A stretch of 64,000 nucleotides of DNA from Branchiostoma floridae (lineage: Eukaryota; Chordata; Leptocardii; Amphioxiformes; Branchiostomatidae): NCBI RefSeq assembly GCF_000003815.2, contig NC_049986.1, forward strand, positions 16,171,172 through 16,235,171, written 5' to 3'. The translations under genes and the position numbers were made by a program. Under the pieces are notes generated by a model. It made no database searches and had not been told where the DNA came from. It saw only the letters and a list, made by a program, of their open reading frames with translations. Numbering within the stretch: the stretch's first letter is position 1; the number at the start of each line of letters is the position of its first letter. This document shows, piece after piece, positions 30,001 through 39,000 of this stretch.

Positions 30001-33000
30001 TGTCTAACGATAACAGAATAATACTTATTCATTATCACAATACTATTTCATGCTGTGACGCATCTACCACAGACTGTTTATAGACTGTCACGAAAATAAT
30101 AAATCTGAATTATGTGTCCATGACAGCCTAGTCTAGGATAAAATATTTCCAGCTACCTACATAGATAAGTCTTACCTGTGTGCATGTTGTTATGGCAGGT
30201 CCTTGCTGTATAGACAGGCCATGTACATGTACATGCATAACCTTAATCATAGAGCATTACATCTCCACAAGGCATTCTACTTGCGAACAGACCATTAAAA
30301 ATCATGGGAGGATCTCAGAATAATGTTCTACATACGTGTTAGAAAAACAATTCTAAAATCACCAATATTTATAGATGTGGCACAAAAAACGATATACACT
30401 TCATTAGATACAAATAACTAGACTGAAATAAACAAACGAATGTCATTACAGAAAACAGGTACAATGATGGACCCCATATTCCTTGTGGTTTAACCCTAAT
30501 TACCAGAGGACTGGGGTCCCTATTACCTACCATAGCCACAACCTGTGTCCTGATGGCATGCATCATTCATATGCTAGGAACACCATTATATCCACATCCA
30601 GAACCTAACAGCGCCGTTTGGCAGCCCATGGCCTGTAGGGACCACTTAACAGAACCTCACATTAATTTACAGGGCCCTGGCGTGCAGACAGCACCTGTGT
30701 CTAGCACCGGAAAAATGTAGCTCATTTTGCAACGGAGGAACATGCAAATAAGGAAATGCCATCTGCTATTATGATACCTGTATAACATGGCAACGTATGT
30801 TTTTCCTTTAACACATCAATTATCATAACCCCCAAGAATGTGGGCTGGGTAGAACTATCTCATAATCAGTTATGTACCGCTGAAGATTATTGTTTTTCTC
30901 TGCTTTTCCTGATTCAAGTTACATGAAAGTATAAGTAGCTGTTATTGAGAAAAAGTCATTCACAGAAATGACAAATTCTGATAAAATCACTTCTTCAGTT
31001 GAATGTATTCCATGCATAAGATTTGCGTTGTTTTATCTTATGCACCTGTTTTATGGCACTTGAAGTTGATAACAATGTAGCACATCACATGTACCATTCC
31101 TACCTGATGTACATGAGCCATCTGTGGTTGCCTGGTAAACTCAGACTCACTATGAGCATAATTACCCTCCATGGCCATAATCAGGGTCCTTTTGTTATGG
31201 GTTAGTGTCAGAAGTGTTCTGAACAGCTGGTGTGTACCACAGGGCTTTTGTCGGGTGCTGTTGTTATTCCATGTCAAAATCTGCATTACAAAGGCTAAAC
31301 CAAGAACAACAGTGACTAGTACCACTCCAAAACCTGCAAATCAGTATGTGCTATTGCCAAGGTACATGATGAACATGCATTCCTTCCCAAATACATTATG
31401 GATAGCAGCATGACCTGACAGTTGATGTCCATGGGTCAAAAACACTCCAATTAAAAGTTATATCGAGTACTACAGAATTGATTATGAAATGTCAAATTGA
31501 TCATTGACAGTATGAATCCCATGCCCGTAGCCAGGGGGGGTTCGGGGGGTGCGGACGCACCCCCCCACGCGGGCTCGAAGGTCCGCTTTTTTCTCGAAGG
31601 TCCGTTTTTTCAATGCACAATACTTTTAAAAAACGGACTAATTTGTCTTTCCAACGGGTCTAGAATCCTAGAAAAATTGCTCACATTGTCATAAAGATGA
31701 ACCTTGCGGTTTACAGTTAGTTCTTCCTGAGTCCGGGGCGTACTACTGTTACGTAAAAGACCCGGCCCGCGCAAGGCGGGGCGCGGCACGCGTTAGAAAG
31801 ACAACTTTCACGCCATCACCCTCGTTGAACTCCAGCTACGGCCCCGCACGGTCCAGCTCTTCCCGCACGGTCCAGCTCCGGCCCGCACTGATTCCAGCTC
31901 GGAGCTGGGCCGGAGCTGGGACGTGTGGGCCGGAGCTGGAATCAAAGCGGGCCGGAGCTGGACCGTGCTGGCAAGAGCTGGACCGTGCGGGCCGGAGCTG
32001 GAGTTTAACGGGGGTGGCAATGGAAGTGGCTGACCGCAGTCAAAAAAGTCAAGCCTGGCTGTTGCTATGGTAAAAGGTGCCCGGAAGTCTTATTTGGTGG
32101 ACTCTGGATGACAGCGCCGACACAAGTTAAGATAAGCTATAGAACTGTGACAACTGTAGCTAATTGATAAATGTAGATGCCATACTTTTTATCTTGTACA
32201 ATTGTTGTGCAACAAAGGTATACACAGTGATAGAGCCTGCTGATTGGCACGATGTAGTTTCACCCATTTCTAAGAGGAAAAACATTTCAAGTACAAGAGC
32301 GTTGTAAAGCATCCAGTTTTTGTGTCGGTTGTCGTATACAAATTGAATGGGGTATCAGAGCCAGTTAAAAGTTCGGAGAAGTGATGACGTGCCATTTCAT
32401 AACTGATGTACCCAATCTTTCGTTTTCGTCGAATAAAATAATGTCTGAAGCAGTTGTGTGAGTGGCTCTGATTTTTCCTTTGAAAATCTCTCAAAAACGC
32501 AGGAAATGCCATTTCAGAGAGTTCAATTTTCAAAATTTTCCGGGGGAGCATGCCCCCGGACCCCCCTAGGAAACTCGCGCCTTCGGCGCTCGTTGGTCCG
32601 CCAAAGAGTAAACGAACCCCCCCAGGCAAAATCCTGGCTACGGGCATGAATCCCACACATTACATGTACATGCAAATTGAAGTTTGGTACCAACCAACCT
32701 TGGTGCCGGACAAATGTAATTGTCCCTCGACGTGGAACGTGGTGAACACTGCGTGGATTCTCGCTTCCACGCCCATCCTGAAGCTCATTTGTAGTCACCT
32801 GAAAGAAGAAGCCCCTCCCCTTTCGGTGACGTGTGCACTCTCGGCTTGCATAATCCTCAGTTCTTCACAACCCGTTCTGGCCGACCATCCCAGGGTGGGA
32901 ATAGTCAGATGCAGCACCCCAGCAGTACTATTTTGGGCTGGGTTTCACCACGTTCCACGTCGAGGGACAATTACATTTGTCCGGCACCAAGGTTGGTTGG

Positions 33001-36000
33001 TACCAAACTTCAATTGTCCCTCGACGCTGTCACGTGGTGAACACTGCGTGAGTTTGAAGCGGAGGCCAGAACAAAAAGACCAAAGTGAAACAAATTTGAC
33101 GGTTAGTCATAACTTTTCAAAGGTCTAAGAACTAGACCAGTTAGCCGCTTGCATAATGACCTTCACTGATACCCCGGAATGACAGACAGCAAAGGTAGGC
33201 GCACTTCTGACAGAATGGCCAATGAAGCTATATGTGACTGAACTAGCTTCTGAAAGGAATGATATAAGCCAACGAGCTATCGCGACTGAGCACACTGCCT
33301 TGTGCGGTTTGGCCAATGCGCGGAACACTCTTGAAACGGAATCAGAACAGAACTTTGCTGTCCTGGCTAAAAATGCTTTCAAATAAAACACAGGACACAC
33401 TTCCTTCTGCTCAAACTAAGACAGAAACCAAAGAATAAGAAGGTTTGTCCGGTCGAGAAGTCTTTGTCAGTCTGTAGACTTCAAACGACAAACCCTCTTT
33501 AGAAGAGGTCATATGACTAGAGTCTAACAATGCCAATGATTGATTTCTGACACTAAGGCTACTAACATAGCCACCTAAGAGTCAACTGTTTGAAACAAAT
33601 TGCCGGTGCCCACTTACGCAGGAGTTTCAGGACCACTGAAACGTCCCAAATAAACTTACCTCCAGCTCAGCGAGACCTTCCCCTACGTGGAGAGGAGCAA
33701 CTTCCTTCGCTCTTGCCTTCAGACGCTAGGAGCAATATGGTCGCTACTCCAGAGGTTAGCACTCTCTGTAGAACAAAAGTCACCAGGGACGTGCACACAG
33801 AGAAAGTTGTCTGAAGGACCTGGGAGTCTACTGGTACAAGAGCAGACTTGTTGGCACTGGACTGTAAAAAAGCGCGAACCGGATGAGTCTCCAAGGTAGC
33901 ATGCCGATGTGCCCCCGAACGGTGCCATTTGCAACACCCGCACCTCGCATTGTATGCAGGAATACTCTCAGCATCTTTTAGACGAGAATGGCCTGCTGAA
34001 TAGACACAGTACGCGACGCCTACAGATCAGGCTCCCAGGACAGAAACCGGGTAAGAATCAAATATATATGTGGGAAACACTAAGTCCAATGCTCCCCATT
34101 TGCGGAGGCCGGGACACTTGTGTAAGGTCACGAACACACTGGTGTCACAGATCAAAAGTTAAAAAAGCAAACCTTGCATGAACTGATCTGGCGCGGAAGT
34201 GCTCGCATGATGTCATAGCCAGACACGAAGACGGCTGACACGTGGAGACTACTCACCACCACGCACTTACACATGCTGAGGGCGAGGTGATGGGCTGGAG
34301 ACATGTTTCTGACCCGGCAGTTGACAAACTTGGAAGATGAAAAACTAAGATACAGACACGGTGAGACGCGCGCGTCCTAGCAGAATGGTGACACTGCGAA
34401 AGGTGGACAGCATCTGAGAGTGCCAGGCTCTACAACGAGCCCAAGGTCCACCTGTGCGAATGCCTCTTGGGGAGGCCAAACAGAGAGCTGCTGCTCTGTC
34501 TAACGCGATGTTCTCCCTGAGACACTGGGAAAGTGCCATATGACTGAACGTAAAAAGGGGGTAAACTGACCCATCAACAAAAAGGGGTCCTGACTAGCCC
34601 TTTATGGTAAAAACCAACACTCCTTATATTGTAGAGTGAGGGAGAACCTGAAGAAGGTGAAAAAGTAGGTAACTGAGCAGAACTAACACTGCCGCTGCTG
34701 TGACTGCTCAAAACTTGTAAAACAAGTGCGAACCGAGAACTCAGTAAGAGACCCGTTCTTGTCAAAAGACAAACTAGTATCCTACTCAAAGGAACTACTC
34801 CTGAACTCAGGAATTCACCAAAACTGGGAAAAATATTCCCAAAAGGTTAGCATAGACACCTAGACTAAACTAGGAAAAACACTCAAAGGTAAAAACCTTT
34901 ACAGTAAAGTGATGCTAAACACTGACACCAACCAAAGGTCAAACCAGGTGCAACAAAACCTGAAAACTACCATCATTTCAAGAAATGGTGAAAACTTGGT
35001 AAAACTCAGAACACAAAAAAAGGTTAGATAACCCAGCTGAAAAACAGTCCAGAACAGAAAACTCTGACATGTGTGAAACACAAAAAGATTAAATAATTTT
35101 AAAATATAAAAATACATTTTCTATTCATTTAAAAATTTTATAAAACCTCCTAGATATTAGTAACTAATTTAAAGTTACCTCAAACCTGCACAAGAATCCT
35201 GTAATTTGCCCATAAAAAATACCGACATAGGTACCACACACCCTCAGAATGGTAAAAACCATAAAGGTACGGCAAAAAACGGTCGAGAAAAAAAAAAAAT
35301 AGACATTTAAAAGCGGTCACTACCGCAAACCCGCTAAAACCGCAGTCAACGTAGGAATAAAATCTCAAACGGACCGCAAACGCAAATGCAACACTGCAGT
35401 TTACACTGAAACCGCAAGAGGGCGTCGAGAACTCGGGCAATCTCGCGAGAAAAGCGAAAAACAAAATGGCGCTCACGGGCGCTCACGTGACGTAAACAAG
35501 TTTGTTGTGAACAGCTGTGAACATTCTAGAAGGAATCTGCTGTGCGAAGGCACAAAGTGAGCACATCTAGCGGAGCAACAGCCCCAAAACAAGGATATCA
35601 ACCCTGACACACATGCTCACTATGCTAAAAAAGGAATTTGGGTACTACCGATAAAAGATCGGCCAAATCAAGCGCCTGACAAGGACGACATTGCGGCCAC
35701 AAAAACACACTGAGTGACTGACATGGACCGACTGACATGACGCTAACGTTTAATAACGTTAGTTACTGATCGATCGCCGAAAACAGTAGGTTGCCCGAAC
35801 AAACTCAGCTAGCTAGCAGAGGCACCGGGCGCGGTTAAGTAAACTGTAAGTCCCAAACGGACCAGCGGGAACCACCTGTCTAGACTGAAACTGTTTCAAA
35901 GACAGCAAAAAAGGAGGCACCTATGAAGGAAGCCTCAGCTAAACTGCAGAAACTGCATGCAGCGAAACGAACGGTGGCTGAAACTCAGGACAAACAGAGT

Positions 36001-39000
36001 CCTTGCTGAAACCTCAAGGTAAAACTGAGGCAAATAACCGCTGAACAACTTCTACCCAAGTTAGAACGTAGAAAACGTAACTACGTGTCTCTAACGAACG
36101 GAGAGACTGGTCAGACGCAGAGAAAAAATATATTCTGCTGCGTGTAAACGAAACCGACTCAACGGTGCGTAAAATTATGTGGCAACAGACGCAGAGAAAA
36201 ATAAAATTCTGCTGCGTGGAAACGAAACCGACTCAACGGTGCAATCAAAATATGTGGCGTCAGACGCAGGGAAATATTATATTCTGCTGCGTGGAAACCG
36301 ACTTAGCGGTGCATTTAATGCGGCACAAAAACGTAATACAACTCCATCATCCATGAACTAAGTAGAACCGGAGTAAAGTGAACTGAAGACAACGTGCAAA
36401 GGGTACGTTACGAGTAACGTTTAATACCTAAAAAGGTAAGTCGAAGGAAACCACACCTACCGGAGTGGGACAGCACGTTGTACTCGTTACGGCATGGTAC
36501 GCACTCGGCGACCATCTTGTGCCGATCGTGGAAGACCCATGTAGCCAGTAGTCACCAGCGTTGTCCACACTCTTGGCGTCTGAGAACTGGCATCTCCGAA
36601 CTGGTATTATACCAGTTTCTCTGAAGGTCTTCCAGCGATGGGGGCACATTTGCAACTAGGACTGTCCTGTAACCGACTCGCGGAACAGCGCCCGTGCAAA
36701 ACTTATGTCTCTCGATGTGCCCCTGTGCATCTACTGTTAACACACACGAACATTGCCGGTGTATAACACTCGATGCACCGGGAAAAAGGGAGACCATGTG
36801 TCGACCTTCCAGTCTTGTCTTCCTGCCAGAACCATCCCTAAGGATACGATGAATGCCTCTTTGCGCCTACGGAAGCCGCAAAGGAGCCGAGAACTTCCCG
36901 AACTCCCAGGAATTCTTCAGACATCATGCTGAAGGCCACATGTGCACGGAGTGCGTTCTGAACTTCCTGTGTGGTGATGACGCCCACAGTGGTACACGCA
37001 ACTCCGCTAAATTTTCCGGAAAATCTTCCTGCTCCTGCCCGGACAAATGCTCCTGCTCAGACTCCCGAGGAGTAGACTCGCCGCCATGGAGCGTAGAACT
37101 CCCCTGTGCTGCCGGGAGACCGGCCATACGGCGCATAAACTCCCCCAGACTTTTGACAGGGGGGACGGCGGCGAAGCACGTGGTTGTACACAAGCACGGA
37201 CACGTTCCAGCATGGCGGAGCAGGCGGGGCAGTACTTGCCCTATCTTCACGCGACGTTTTCCTCTTACGCTCGCGTTTCTTGTCCTCTTGAACTTGCCGA
37301 GAGCGCGACTTATGAGGGTCACTTTCTTTTGCGTGACCACTCAGACTTATGTTAACTCGAACTACGGTCACTAATTGTGACAGAGCTATACGGAATAGGT
37401 CTTACTATTACGAAGCAAAAATTATAACTGAGGATTATGCAAGCCGAGAGTGCACACGTCACCGAAAGGGGAGGGGCTTCTTCTTTCAGGTGACTACAAA
37501 TGAGCTTCAGGATGGGCGTGGAAGCGAGAATCCACGCAGTGTTCACCACGTGACAGCGTCGAGGGACAATTATGTGATGATAACATATATCTGTACTATC
37601 CGTACATCAAGTCGATCCAATGCCAAAACCTTGATGATGAAGTCTGTTGTACATGTATATTGTTGGTTCTGCGGTTAAATGTTGTCATATATACTAAATA
37701 ACAATTTGAATCCATGATACAGTCTACTACTACAGTATTCTTTAATGTTACATAGCAAAATATGTGAGACCCAAACCTTGACATCAGCCTACAATTTGAC
37801 AAAAGGGTTATGTAAATAATGACTATGACAACATTTCCAAGACATGTCTGTTGAGATATTACTAGCCCAAACATAACCTAGAGCATAATTTGCAAATTAT
37901 TTGCAGGGTTAGCAGACGACCTGGTATCTATGATGATTGACAGGAAAATGAAATACCTGACCACAGAGCTCTCCTAGGAACAGCAGCATACCTTTACTGG
38001 ATAAACAGCTAAACCAGTGGCTGTAAGCCTGGCATGTTGGTAATGTAGAGCAGAAAATGGGCCATGCATTATTTATCACCTCATATCATAGCGATGTGGG
38101 TCACATGTGCCCGAGTCTAGATCTGTGGGCATGCGGGAAAATATAGACTTCTTCGTGTCTGTATCGATATTCTATTCAAGATAATTATGTCTGAGCCAGC
38201 ATCGCAGTAACGGAGACCGCAATAAATTACCGAACGACACAAACGTTTTCGTCGTTATTTTTCAAAACATAAATTTGTCTGGAGATATCATTGAATTGAT
38301 GACTTCGGTACGTTTGGGAAGAAAACGACCCCGATATTTGCACAACGGATGACGTTCGTAGACGAGCAAGAATGTTAGGAAAATTCCAGACCTGGGCGGT
38401 TTCGTACATCGATCCGCTTGTCGTGATAAATCTATGATCGGACCTAAGTTCGGCAAATTATCGTCTCACTCTTCGGAGGGAGCTCGAGAGTGGGGAGGGG
38501 GGCACCTGAGAGTGTATACTTTTATGCGTCACTTTTTTGGACGGTTCTTCTTCTTTGCTATGATTTTACGACTACTTCGGGGTACTGAGCTTGCAACAAA
38601 TACTAGTATACAGTTTTCTTTACCAGACCGGTAAAAGAAACCCGTGTTGCATCAACAACTTGTTGCGACTTGGAAGTTTCTGAAACAACAACACAAACGG
38701 CCGTGCTCCGACGGTGTCAAATTCACCACCAACAAAAGGGAGACAAAAACATACCTGTGGTTAAAATCTAGCGGCAGGGTTGGATCCTCTCCTACTACGG
38801 AGTCCATCATGGCTTGTGAGAATCACAATCGCTGAACTAAATGTAAGATTGAGGGCGTGGAAGCCCACCAAAACGAGAGTTTTCCGAACTGTTAAAAATC
38901 GTTACGACAATTTTGCCGCCATGTTTGTTAAATGATGACGCATGCGCGTGTTGGTTTTCAGGTGAAACTTTAACTCAAGAGCGACCTCTAGTGGTCCAGA

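Larger units (their letters stand above)
22401..31511. other. Long intron or intergenic stretch, left part
   Basis: No gene supported on either strand. It holds a tRNA-derived SINE (23909-24096) and a foldback hairpin (27419-27533). A 150-codon open frame on the minus strand at 23838-24290 overlaps the SINE and is not a gene. Confidence 0.55.
32675..37571 (-). mobile_element. Decayed DIRS-type (tyrosine recombinase) retrotransposon
   Basis: Read on the minus strand, the element starts at 37571. Its first ~144 bp (to 37428) reappear inverted at 32715-32858. An internal complementary region at 32944-33050 joins a 72-bp exact inverted copy of the outer right end (32675-32746) to a 39-bp exact inverted copy of the left end (37533-37571); the two overlap by AATT. 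This is the DIRS layout. Coding remains: gag-like sequence in shifting frames near 37371-36900, and the tyrosine recombinase near 33690-33125. The stretch 33700-36850 between has no reverse transcriptase I can recognise. No target duplication, as expected for DIRS. Confidence 0.8.

Noticed and set aside
31808-32073. Overlapping open frames on both strands
   Set aside because: Produced by the palindromic minisatellite; the translations are repeat units only.
32550-33128. 192-codon open frame on the plus strand
   Set aside because: Spans the end of one transposon and the terminal/internal repeats of the DIRS element; not a protein family.
36853-37374. 173-codon open frame on the plus strand
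   Set aside because: It is antisense to the gag-like part of the DIRS element; both strands stay open by composition.
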